From contig DGUI01000001.1 of NCBI GenBank assembly GCA_002394605.1, positions 1 to 23,910 on the forward strand: a DNA stretch of 23,910 nucleotides, written 5' to 3'. Position 1 is the stretch's first letter, and every line of letters begins with the position of its first letter. Origin of the DNA: Mageeibacillus sp. UBA4314. GTDB taxonomy: Bacteria; Bacillota; Clostridia; Saccharofermentanales; Saccharofermentanaceae. Shown piece by piece: positions 14,181 to 22,186 of this stretch. The notes under the pieces are model-generated. The model was given only the letters and a program-made list of their open reading frames with translations, was not told the DNA's origin and did no database searches. A program made the position numbers and the translations under genes.

Positions 14181-15902
14181 TCAGAATACTACGCGGTTCC
14201 TGCCGGTCTCTTTCGCAGTGTAGAGGTGACCGTCAGCGACGCTGATGTTCTCTTCGATTGTCTTGTCCTTAGCGAAAGTGGTGCATCCGAAGCTCAGCGT
14301 ACAGTGGATCGTATTGCCGTCTGCGGGGAAGTCCGCTGCTTCAACTATCTTGCGGAGATCTTCCGCCTTCTGTACGGCTTCTTCAAGCGTTGTATCCTGC
14401 ATGATCATGATGAATTCCTCGCCGCCCCATCTGTAAGCGGAGTCCTTATCCGTACATGCCTTCATGATCAGGCTGGCGCAGAAGGCGAGGACATCGTCAC
14501 CTGCATTGTGGCCATATGTGTCGTTGACCCTCTTGAACTTATCGATATCGCATATGAACATGGATAGAGGCCTGTCTGATTCAGGCTGGAGATACTTGTT
14601 GTATCTGCGTGAGAAGTCATTATAGAATCCCATCCTGTTCTTGAGCTTAGTGAGCTTGTCATGGTGCGAATCCTCAAGGAATGTCTCAGACTCGAGAGCG
14701 ATGCCGCAGATGAGGGCTGCCAGGGAGAGCTTGCGCACATCCTGTTCCTCAAAGGCAGAGGGTTCGCCGAGCTTGTTTATCAGCTGGAAAGCACCGATGA
14801 ACTTTCCGTTGATGTCGGCAACGGGGAGGACGAGGACTGACTTTGTGACGTACCCCGTCTTCTTATCAACGGCCGAGTTGAAATCAGGATCGTTGTAAGG
14901 ATCGTTCGTGATAACGACCTGCCCTGAATGCAGAGACTTGCCGACGAGTCCGGTCGTATCCGGTATGACTATCCTGTCAACGCCGGTAGCTGAAGTCGTC
15001 CACAGCTCATTCCTCCTGGTATCCCATTTCCAGAAGCTGGCACGGTCTGCGCCTACTATGGTCTTGCCAAGTTCTGTCAGGTAGTTGAAGAGAGTGGCAT
15101 GATCGTTCTCCTGGTTGGAGCACATTGATCTGTAGAGCTTGTCGCTGATGTTGTAGATCTCGTCAAGGATCGCTGAGTCATTCTTATTCATAGTTGTTCC
15201 TCCTGAACATTCCCGGTAGAGTGGTGCAAGTTCTGCTCCCGTGCCTGCTGTTAGTTCCGTGATCTTATCTTCATTATCAAGATGCATCAGGTATACTTCA
15301 ATACCTTTTGCAACAGCATTCTCAATAAATCCCCTGACATCCGGGGCGTACAGATGGACATCGCTCCTGTGAGACGAGATCTCCATGTACAGCTTTGTCC
15401 CGGGAGTAAGGTAAGGCACGTAGGGATCCGTAATGCGGGTGTCTCCTGTATAGACTACAGGCGTTCCGTTTACTGTCAGCGCGTAGCCAAAACACTTGCC
15501 CTTCAGGGCAGGCGTGTGTTCCGTGGGTATCGCTGCAGTAAACCAGGACTTATCAAGGTCTGCCACGGTCCTTAATGTGTACCAGTTGTCTTCGCAGCCG
15601 TCAAGATTCTTAAGATAGTATCTCAGGTCTTCATACACGGCATCATTAGGGGCAAATACGGTTACGGGGATATTCCCGATGAAGTATTCATAATCCACGA
15701 GAAGAGCTATGCCGCCTATATGATCGCTGTGGGTATGCGTTACGAGGATGTAGATATTGTCTACTCCGGCAAGATCCATCTTCTTAACGATATGAAAAGT
15801 CGTTGCGTTGCAGTCGATAAGGATAAGGTCGTTCCCGTCCCTGAAAAAGGCGCTGTTGAACGAATCATTAAAGGCTGCGCCTCTGCCTAAGAACTGAAGC
15901 AT
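14181..15902 (-). CDS. Metallo-beta-lactamase-fold / GAF / GGDEF diguanylate cyclase
   Basis: This is a 573-residue three-domain protein. Residues 1-235 form a complete metallo-beta-lactamase fold: H56-T-H58-S-D60-H61, then H129, D154 and H207, so both metal sites are present. Residues ~265-400 are a GAF sensor (ATGVDRI...ADINGKFIGAFQLINK). Residues ~410-573 are a GGDEF domain with G493-G-E-E-F, the signature of an active diguanylate cyclase making cyclic di-GMP. The inhibitory RxxD site is absent (TDKD at that place). No transmembrane segment is evident. AAAGGAGG is 8 nt before the ATG. A second strong ribosome site lies inside the gene (see 15189). The downstream GT-C gene starts 2 nt after the stop. 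Confidence 0.9.
   Translation of the reverse strand: MLQFLGRGAAFNDSFNSAFFRDGNDLILIDCNATTFHIVKKMDLAGVDNIYILVTHTHSDHIGGIALLVDYEYFIGNIPVTVFAPNDAVYEDLRYYLKNLDGCEDNWYTLRTVADLDKSWFTAAIPTEHTPALKGKCFGYALTVNGTPVVYTGDTRITDPYVPYLTPGTKLYMEISSHRSDVHLYAPDVRGFIENAVAKGIEVYLMHLDNEDKITELTAGTGAELAPLYRECSGGTTMNKNDSAILDEIYNISDKLYRSMCSNQENDHATLFNYLTELGKTIVGADRASFWKWDTRRNELWTTSATGVDRIVIPDTTGLVGKSLHSGQVVITNDPYNDPDFNSAVDKKTGYVTKSVLVLPVADINGKFIGAFQLINKLGEPSAFEEQDVRKLSLAALICGIALESETFLEDSHHDKLTKLKNRMGFYNDFSRRYNKYLQPESDRPLSMFICDIDKFKRVNDTYGHNAGDDVLAFCASLIMKACTDKDSAYRWGGEEFIMIMQDTTLEEAVQKAEDLRKIVEAADFPADGNTIHCTLSFGCTTFAKDKTIEENISVADGHLYTAKETGRNRVVF
15189..15203 (-). promoter_or_regulatory. Internal ribosome site and ATG inside the MBL-GAF-GGDEF gene
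   Basis: On the minus strand GGAGGA (15203-15198) is followed after 6 nt by an in-frame ATG (15191-15189), codon 238. It lies exactly at the junction between the metallo-beta-lactamase domain and the GAF-GGDEF part. Initiation here would give a 336-residue GAF-GGDEF protein in addition to the full-length fusion. Confidence 0.65.
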
Positions 15903-16005
15903 GTCATGAACCTCCTTTGAATAGATCAGGAGTCAGTACCCGATTATCACATTTCGGTCGATAATGTTATTATTTTAACCTATTTCATTTAATAATTGTA
16001 CAGGT

Positions 16006-16034
16006 TTGAGATAATCGCTCCAAAAGAGTATAAT
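16006..16034 (+). promoter_or_regulatory. tyrS promoter
   Basis: A -35 TTGAGA (16006-16011), a 17-bp spacer and a -10 TATAAT (16029-16034). The start point near 16041 leaves a leader of only about 36 nt, too short for a T-box. Confidence 0.8.
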
Positions 16035-16076
16035 CCTTTGGAAAACTATCACTTGATGTCACTTTTGGAGGTGTTT

Positions 16077-17300
16077 ATGGGCATATATGAGGAACTTCAG
16101 ACAAGAGGTCTGATAGCTCAGGTAACTGATGAGAATGAGATAAGAGAACTTATCAATAACGGCGGAGCCAGATTCTATATCGGCTTTGATCCTACTGCTG
16201 ATTCTCTTCATGTAGGCCATTTCATGGCCCTGTGCCTCATGAAGCGTCTCCAGATGGCAGGCAACCGTCCTGTTGTCCTCATCGGCGGCGGAACCGGATA
16301 TATCGGCGATCCCACGGGAAGGACAGACATGAGGTCGATGCTCACACCCGAGACGATCCAGCACAACTGTGAATGCTTCAAGAAGCAGATGGAGAGGTTT
16401 ATCGAATTCGGTGAGGATAAGGCTCTCATGGTCAACAATGCCGACTGGCTCCTTGACCTTAACTATATCGACCTCTTAAGGGAAGTCGGCGCTCATTTCT
16501 CAGTCAACAACATGCTCAGGGCAGAGTGCTACAAGCAGAGGATGGAGAAGGGTCTGAGCTTCCTGGAATTCAACTACATGATCATGCAGGCATACGATTT
16601 CTGGTATCTGCATAACAACTACGGATGCAATATGGAGTTCGGAGGCGATGACCAGTGGAGCAACATGCTGGCCGGAACTGAGCTCATCCGCCGCAAGGAC
16701 GGTGAAGACGCATATGCAATGACGATCACCCTCCTTCTCAACAGTGAGGGCAAGAAGATGGGTAAGACCGCAAGAGGTGCGGTATGGCTCGATCCCGAGA
16801 AGACTTCACCTTATGAGTTCTACCAGTACTGGAGGAATGTTGACGATGCTGATGTCATGAAGTGCATCAAGATGCTCACTTTCATTTCGCTCGAGGAGAT
16901 AGAGGAGATGGAGAAGTGGGATGATTCAAGGATCAACGAGAAGAAGGAGATCCTTGCATACAGCCTTACATCTCTTGTTCACGGCGAGGAGGAAGCTACG
17001 AAGGCGAAGAATACGGCTGCAGCGATCTTCTCAGGATCAGGTGATGATGCCAACATGCCCACGACTGAACTTGCTGCATCTGATATTCCCGGAGACGATA
17101 TCCAGGTAGCTGAACTCATGGTCCTATGCAAGCTTGCAAAGAGCAAGGGCGAGGCCAAGAGACTCATCGAGCAGGGCGGTGTGTCCGTGAATGGCGCCAA
17201 AGTGACTGATGTCTTTGCCACGGTCTCCAGGGATGACCTTGCTTCATCCGTTAAGATCCAGAAAGGCAAAAAGGTGTTTCACAAAGCTGTTCTGAACTGA
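16077..17300 (+). CDS. tyrS: Tyrosyl-tRNA synthetase
   Basis: This class I aminoacyl-tRNA synthetase charges tRNA-Tyr with tyrosine. The protein has 407 residues from ATG 16077, with GGAGGTG upstream; the frame is open to 15996 but the family N-terminus MGIYEELQTRG fits here. The HIGH motif is H45-VGH48 in YIGFDPTADSLHVGH, the KMSKS motif is KMGKT at about residues 227-231, and an S4 RNA-binding domain forms the C-terminal ~65 residues (AKSKGEAKRLIEQGGVSVNG). No T-box leader is present. Divergent from the MBL-GGDEF gene. Confidence 0.97.
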   Translation: MGIYEELQTRGLIAQVTDENEIRELINNGGARFYIGFDPTADSLHVGHFMALCLMKRLQMAGNRPVVLIGGGTGYIGDPTGRTDMRSMLTPETIQHNCECFKKQMERFIEFGEDKALMVNNADWLLDLNYIDLLREVGAHFSVNNMLRAECYKQRMEKGLSFLEFNYMIMQAYDFWYLHNNYGCNMEFGGDDQWSNMLAGTELIRRKDGEDAYAMTITLLLNSEGKKMGKTARGAVWLDPEKTSPYEFYQYWRNVDDADVMKCIKMLTFISLEEIEEMEKWDDSRINEKKEILAYSLTSLVHGEEEATKAKNTAAAIFSGSGDDANMPTTELAASDIPGDDIQVAELMVLCKLAKSKGEAKRLIEQGGVSVNGAKVTDVFATVSRDDLASSVKIQKGKKVFHKAVLN

Positions 17301-17446
17301 TCTTGCTTCGGATTTCTGTCACATTTGAGCCGTTTGGAAAATAAACTGTGAACAAATCATCTTTAGCGTGATAAATCCGGTGAAACTATTCTAAAATGAA
17401 TATGGTTCATCAACCGTAATATATTCAGTATCGGAGGAGTTTTCAG

Positions 17447-17824
17447 ATGGCTACAGGTAAGTTCGTAACAAAGCAGACAAAAAACGGCGGTTTTACATTC
17501 AATCTCAAGGCTGCTAACGGTCAGGTGATCGCTCAGTCTCAGACATACAAGAGCGAAGCTACTCTGAAGACGGGGATCGAGAGCGTTAAGAAGAATGCTC
17601 CCATCGCTGCGATAGAAGATCAGACTGTGGAAGGGTTCAAGACAGAGACCAACCCCAAGTTTGAGATCTATGCAGACAAGAAGGGTGAGTTCAGATTCCG
17701 CCTCAAGGCTAAGAATGGTCAGATCATTGCAACAGGTGAGGGCTATACGACTATCAAGGCCTGCAAGAACGGTGTAGCTTCGATCCAGAAGAATGCACCT
17801 GATGCTGAGATCGTAAAAGAATAA
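17447..17824 (+). CDS. YegP family protein (two DUF1508 repeats)
   Basis: This is a 125-residue protein with two tandem DUF1508 units: residues ~4-55 (GKFVTKQTKNGGFTFNLKAA then NGQVIAQSQTY) and ~69-123 (FEIYADKKGEFRFRLKAKNG then QIIATGEGYTT). Each ends in a helix with KNAP. YegP proteins are small and cytosolic with unknown role. The ATG is preceded by GGAGGAG. It is a separate short gene after tyrS. Confidence 0.92.
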   Translation: MATGKFVTKQTKNGGFTFNLKAANGQVIAQSQTYKSEATLKTGIESVKKNAPIAAIEDQTVEGFKTETNPKFEIYADKKGEFRFRLKAKNGQIIATGEGYTTIKACKNGVASIQKNAPDAEIVKE

Positions 17825-17863
17825 CATCTATCCTCTTTTTCATGGTATATTGAGTTTGTAATT

Positions 17864-17888
17864 AAGGACTGCCTTTATGGCAGTCCTT
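17864..17888 (+). other. 10-bp perfect hairpin between yegP-like and lipoprotein genes
   Basis: AAGGACTGCC / GGCAGTCCTT with a 5-nt loop, ending 5 nt before the AGGAGG of the next gene. There is no T-run after it on either strand, so it is not a standard terminator. It may attenuate, stabilise or separate the two messages. Confidence 0.6.
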
Positions 17889-17904
17889 ATGATAGGAGGG
17901 AAAA

Positions 17905-19452
17905 GTGAGAAGACATAGTGTGATCATGATGACGTTCCTGACCGCCATATTAGCTGTTTTATGCTTGACGGGGTGCAGGAATGTATCCCGTGACAGGGAA
18001 GAGGTCCTCGAGGCTTCAGAGCGCTTTGCAGAGGCTCTCATGGACGGCAATACACGCCAGATAAAAAAGCTTTCTGATGGGATCAAGGACGATGATTTCG
18101 AGAAGATGGAGATGCGCATCACTGAGATCGTGGCAAATACTGCCAGGGAGAAGGTCACCTATGCCATTGATGAGGACATAGAGATAAACGGCAAGGAGGA
18201 GACGGTCCCTGTCGATATTACCTACACTGTAAAGGATGAGGACAGGAAGATACCGTCCACAATGGAGTTTGAGAAGATAGAAGACAGGTGGCTTCTCGTA
18301 AACAGCAGAGAAGTCCTTGAAGATTTCTACAAGGTCATAGATGTCCTTGACATTGCCAGACCGGCGTCTGAGAGCGTGCAGGAGATAAAATGGCTCTATA
18401 ACCAGACGGATCCCGGGTCCCCGGAATACAAGGATGTTGATATGATCGGCTGTGAGATCGTCTTTAACGGCGGTTTTGCAGGGGGAGACCACTACTACAC
18501 CGTAAAGTTCAACGACAGCGAGGTCTATAAGAGCGATATTGATGACGGGAAGTTTGAGGCTGAGTTCGGCATCAGGTCGCCCGGGGCGAAGACCAATTCG
18601 GCTGGACATCTGGAATCCGGGACATATGTTATCGGGTTCTACGGCACGTCTGATGAGATGCTCCTTGAGGCTAAGTGTACTGTTGAGCAGGATACCACGC
18701 CTGCTATGTCGGTAGAGGGCGCATCATCGCCCACGGCTCAGATATTTGACACTGACAGGGTCGAGAGTGTTAAGTGGTGGTGGTATGACTCGGATTCCGG
18801 CGATATCATCACATATACTGATTCCATGCTCATGCATCTCGATATCACGTTCAAGCCCGGCGTGACAGGCCTTAAGGTCTACTATGAAGTCACATATGAG
18901 GGATTCAAGCTTTATAAGAGCGACATCAAGGAAGTTACGGAAGACGAGAAGTCTGTTGCTGGAGTATACCTTGCGATCGAGGATGGGGCCCCCAAGGATG
19001 CAAACGGTCACTTTGCCGGCGGCAGTTATACTGTAACGTTCTTCGATGAAGCAGGGAACAAACTTGCATCTGATATGTGCAGGATCGTCGGTGCATCGAC
19101 GGACGATATGGAGCCCGTTACAAAGGACGATGTCGATAAGCTCTATTGGGTCGGTTCATTGAAGGTATCTGACGTAGGTGAGTTCTCGAACGTTAAGGAA
19201 ATAGAACTTGACCTTATACTCAAGGACAGCGCGAAAGGCTCTCCTGTGCGCTACAGCGTGAGCTACAACGGTTCTGAAGTATATTCCTCACTTACGGGCC
19301 CGCAGTCCTCTCACGCGTTCTATAAGAGCGATTGGGATGATGCAAAGAAAGACAGCAACGGCAACCTCGCCGAAGGCGAATACGTGATCACGTTCTATTC
19401 ATCTGACGGGACCGAGATCGCAACCGGAAAGTGCACCGTCAAGAACAGCTGA
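17905..19452 (+). CDS. Surface lipoprotein with three tandem Ig-like repeats
   Basis: This is a 515-residue exported protein from GTG 17905, with AGGAGG 5 nt upstream. The signal peptide ends in the lipobox LTGC, with Cys24 as the lipid anchor. Residues ~27-145 form an alpha+beta domain of the NTF2/DUF4878-like kind (many Glu and Lys, W129). Then come three divergent repeats of ~105-110 residues, at about 157-261, 285-394 and 408-512. Each opens with a V-x-x-(I/V/L)-(K/Y)W strand, continues with Y-x-V-x-(Y/F)-x-x-x-x-x-Y-x-S, and ends in G-x-Y-(V/T)-I/V-x-F and K/M-C-x-V/I. The third ends the protein. It probably acts on the cell surface, but no enzymatic motif is seen. The gene has no close neighbour of the same kind. 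Confidence 0.8.
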   Translation: MRRHSVIMMTFLTAILAVLCLTGCRNVSRDREEVLEASERFAEALMDGNTRQIKKLSDGIKDDDFEKMEMRITEIVANTAREKVTYAIDEDIEINGKEETVPVDITYTVKDEDRKIPSTMEFEKIEDRWLLVNSREVLEDFYKVIDVLDIARPASESVQEIKWLYNQTDPGSPEYKDVDMIGCEIVFNGGFAGGDHYYTVKFNDSEVYKSDIDDGKFEAEFGIRSPGAKTNSAGHLESGTYVIGFYGTSDEMLLEAKCTVEQDTTPAMSVEGASSPTAQIFDTDRVESVKWWWYDSDSGDIITYTDSMLMHLDITFKPGVTGLKVYYEVTYEGFKLYKSDIKEVTEDEKSVAGVYLAIEDGAPKDANGHFAGGSYTVTFFDEAGNKLASDMCRIVGASTDDMEPVTKDDVDKLYWVGSLKVSDVGEFSNVKEIELDLILKDSAKGSPVRYSVSYNGSEVYSSLTGPQSSHAFYKSDWDDAKKDSNGNLAEGEYVITFYSSDGTEIATGKCTVKNS

Positions 19453-19526
19453 TAAGTATTGTCAAAACGACCAAAACAGTCCCTCAGGACCTTCAAATTC
19501 TTTATTATAATTATAATAATATATGT

Positions 19527-19532
19527 TATAAT
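19527..19532 (+). promoter_or_regulatory. Candidate -10 box of gyrA
   Basis: TATAAT in a very AT-rich stretch 33 nt before the gyrA ATG. No convincing -35 is seen at the right distance, so the exact promoter is uncertain. Confidence 0.4.
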
Positions 19533-19564
19533 ACTATAGTTAAGTTTATATTCGGAGGTATCGG

Positions 19565-22186
19565 ATGGCCGATAATAAGGAATTGCGCAAACAGCAGGAA
19601 GCGCAGATGGATGATGTTTTTAAGTCGGAACAGACGACGATAGTACCTGTAGATCTTGATAAGGAGATGCGTAAGTCATTTATCGACTACGCCATGTCAG
19701 TAATATCTGACCGTGCTCTTCCGGATATCAGAGACGGAATGAAGCCGGTACACAGAAGGATACTCTATTCCATGTTCACTCAGGGTTTCACCCCTGATAA
19801 GGCATACCGTAAGTGCGCTACCACGATCGGTGACGTTCTCGGACGTTTCCATCCCCATGGTGACGCATCCGTATATGACGCACTCGTCAGACTTGCACAG
19901 GATTTCTCGCTGAGACATCCGCTCGTTGACGGTCACGGCAACTTCGGTTCCATCGACGGAGACCCGCCGGCAGCCTACCGTTACACGGAGGCGCGTCTGG
20001 ATAAGATCGCCCTTGAGATGATGAGGGACATCAACAAGAATACCGTTGATTTCAGGCCTAACTTCGATGAACATGATGTCGAGCCTGTTGCATTGCCCTC
20101 CAGATTCCCTAATCTGCTCGTTAACGGTTCCGTCGGCATCGCTGTAGGTATGGCTACCAATATCCCTCCGCATAACCTGGGAGAGGTGATAGACGGCGTT
20201 GTAATGATGCTTGATAATCCGGACTGCACCGTGGACGACCTCATGACGGTCGTTAAGGGCCCTGACTTCCCTCTGGGCGGTCAGATCCTCGGAACAATGG
20301 GTATCCGTGAGGCTTACACGACGGGCAAGGGCAGGATCGTTGTCAGAGCTCACTGTGAGGTTGAAGGCAACGAGGGCAAGCAGAGGATCATCGTGCACGA
20401 CCTTCCTTTCGCGGTCAACAAGGCAAGGCTCATCGAGAGAATGGCTGAACTGTCCAAGGATAAGAAGGTTGAAGGCATCACGAATATCAGGGATGAATCT
20501 GACCGTAATGAGAAGGTCAGGATCGTTATCGATGTCAGGAAGGATGCAAATCCCGAAGTCGTTCTCAACCAGCTCTACAAGAACTGTGCCCTCCAGGATG
20601 CGTGCTGTGCGAACATGCTCGCGCTCGTACCTGATGCTGACGGCAAGCTCGAGCCTAAGCTCATTACCCTTGTAGATGCCCTTCATTATTATGTTGAACA
20701 TCAGGAGAATGTCGTTACGAGAAGGACTGAGTTCGACATGGAGAAGGACGAGATGAAGCGTCACATCGACGAAGGTCTCCTGATCGCCATGGATCATATT
20801 GACGAGATCATCGCCATCATCAGATCGTCCAGAACGGAGCAGGAAGCGAAGGACAGGATGTGCGAGCGCTTCGGCTTCAGTGACAAGCAGGCTCAGCACA
20901 TCGTTGACATGAGGCTCGGAAGACTTACCGGTCTCGAGCGTGAGAAGCTTGAGGCAGAGATCGAGGAACTGACCGCGAGGATCGAGCAGTATAAGCTCAT
21001 CCTGAGCGATAAGAACGTGCTCCATGAGACTATCAAGAGCGAGATCCTTGAGATCAAGCGTAAATATGCTACACCCCGTTTAAGTGAGATCGTGCAGGGC
21101 TCCTTTGAGGATATCGATGACGAATCGCTCATCCAGGAAGAGGATATCGTTGTTACTCTTACACACCTTGGCTATATCAAGCGTCAGAGAGTAGATACGT
21201 ATAAGGCGCAGCACAGAGGCGGCAGGGGCATCTCCGGACAGAGTACAAGGGAAGAGGATTATGTTGAGAAGATCATCACGACAACGACTCACAAGTTCCT
21301 CCTGTGCTTCACGGATACCGGACGTGTGTTCAAGATCAAGGGATACAGGATCCCCGAGACGCAGAGCAGAAGTGCGAGAGGCACGGCGATCGTTAACCTT
21401 CTCAAGCTCGGTGATAATGAGAAGATCACAAATATCATCCCGATCGATAACTTCGAGGATGAGCTCTATCTTACTGTTGCGACCAAGCGCGGCGTTGTTA
21501 AGAGGACGGCCGTCGAGAAGTATGCAAACATCAATAAGAACGGCCTCATCGCCACCAATATCCGTGAGGATGATGCTGTTGTCGCAGTATCGCTTACGAC
21601 TGCAGGGCAGGAGATAATCCTCGTTACGTCTGAAGGTAAGGCTATCAGGTTTAATTCTGATGATTGCCGTGAGATGGGCAGGAGCGCTACGGGCGTCCGC
21701 GGCATCAAGCTCTCCGAGAAGGACTATGTCATCGGCATGGAGCCTGTTACGGAGAACGGCGAGCTGCTCGTTATCTCCGAGAACGGATACGGTAAGAGAT
21801 CATCTGTTGATGACTACAAGGTACAGAACAGAGGCGGTAAGGGCCTCATCACATACAAGGTCAATGATAAGACAGGCAACCTCATCGGCGTTACCATCGT
21901 TAATGACGAGCATGACCTGCTCATCATCACTGACCAGGGCGTTATCATCAGGGTATCCGCATCCGAGATCCCGACATTGTCGAGAGCTACTTCAGGTGTA
22001 AGGCTCATGCGTTCGAAGAATGCGAAGATCGTTGATTTTGCACTCACTGATCATGAGACAGATGAACCTGAAGAGGGCAGTGAAGACGGCGCAGAACAGG
22101 CTTCTGACGCAGCAGAGGATATCACTTCACAGGAAGAGGGATCCGTATCTGCTGAGGCTTCAGAGGACGGCGACGGAGATATCTGA
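19565..22186 (+). CDS. gyrA: DNA gyrase subunit A
   Basis: This is the 873-residue DNA-breaking subunit of gyrase, which with GyrB introduces negative supercoils. The catalytic tyrosine is Y140 in AAYRYTEARL, and the quinolone pocket reads HPHGDASVYDALVRLAQ, with Ala101 at the E. coli Ser83 position and Asp105 at Asp87. The C-terminal beta-pinwheel carries a GyrA box QHRGGRG (about residues 549-555) and a later QNRGGKG, which distinguish it from ParC. An acidic tail of ~45 residues (rich in Glu, Asp, Ser, Ala) follows. GGAGG lies upstream of the ATG. The stop codon TGA overlaps the next start (TGATG). gyrB is not in the window. Confidence 0.97.
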   Translation: MADNKELRKQQEAQMDDVFKSEQTTIVPVDLDKEMRKSFIDYAMSVISDRALPDIRDGMKPVHRRILYSMFTQGFTPDKAYRKCATTIGDVLGRFHPHGDASVYDALVRLAQDFSLRHPLVDGHGNFGSIDGDPPAAYRYTEARLDKIALEMMRDINKNTVDFRPNFDEHDVEPVALPSRFPNLLVNGSVGIAVGMATNIPPHNLGEVIDGVVMMLDNPDCTVDDLMTVVKGPDFPLGGQILGTMGIREAYTTGKGRIVVRAHCEVEGNEGKQRIIVHDLPFAVNKARLIERMAELSKDKKVEGITNIRDESDRNEKVRIVIDVRKDANPEVVLNQLYKNCALQDACCANMLALVPDADGKLEPKLITLVDALHYYVEHQENVVTRRTEFDMEKDEMKRHIDEGLLIAMDHIDEIIAIIRSSRTEQEAKDRMCERFGFSDKQAQHIVDMRLGRLTGLEREKLEAEIEELTARIEQYKLILSDKNVLHETIKSEILEIKRKYATPRLSEIVQGSFEDIDDESLIQEEDIVVTLTHLGYIKRQRVDTYKAQHRGGRGISGQSTREEDYVEKIITTTTHKFLLCFTDTGRVFKIKGYRIPETQSRSARGTAIVNLLKLGDNEKITNIIPIDNFEDELYLTVATKRGVVKRTAVEKYANINKNGLIATNIREDDAVVAVSLTTAGQEIILVTSEGKAIRFNSDDCREMGRSATGVRGIKLSEKDYVIGMEPVTENGELLVISENGYGKRSSVDDYKVQNRGGKGLITYKVNDKTGNLIGVTIVNDEHDLLIITDQGVIIRVSASEIPTLSRATSGVRLMRSKNAKIVDFALTDHETDEPEEGSEDGAEQASDAAEDITSQEEGSVSAEASEDGDGDI

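Noticed and set aside
15903..16076. T-box leader for tyrS
   Set aside because: The best promoter leaves only about 36 nt of leader and no T-box core sequence or terminator is seen.
19697..21025. Long (442-residue) antisense frame inside gyrA
   Set aside because: It lies wholly in the reverse frame of a strongly conserved gene, has no ribosome site, and its composition is that expected from codon bias on the other strand.
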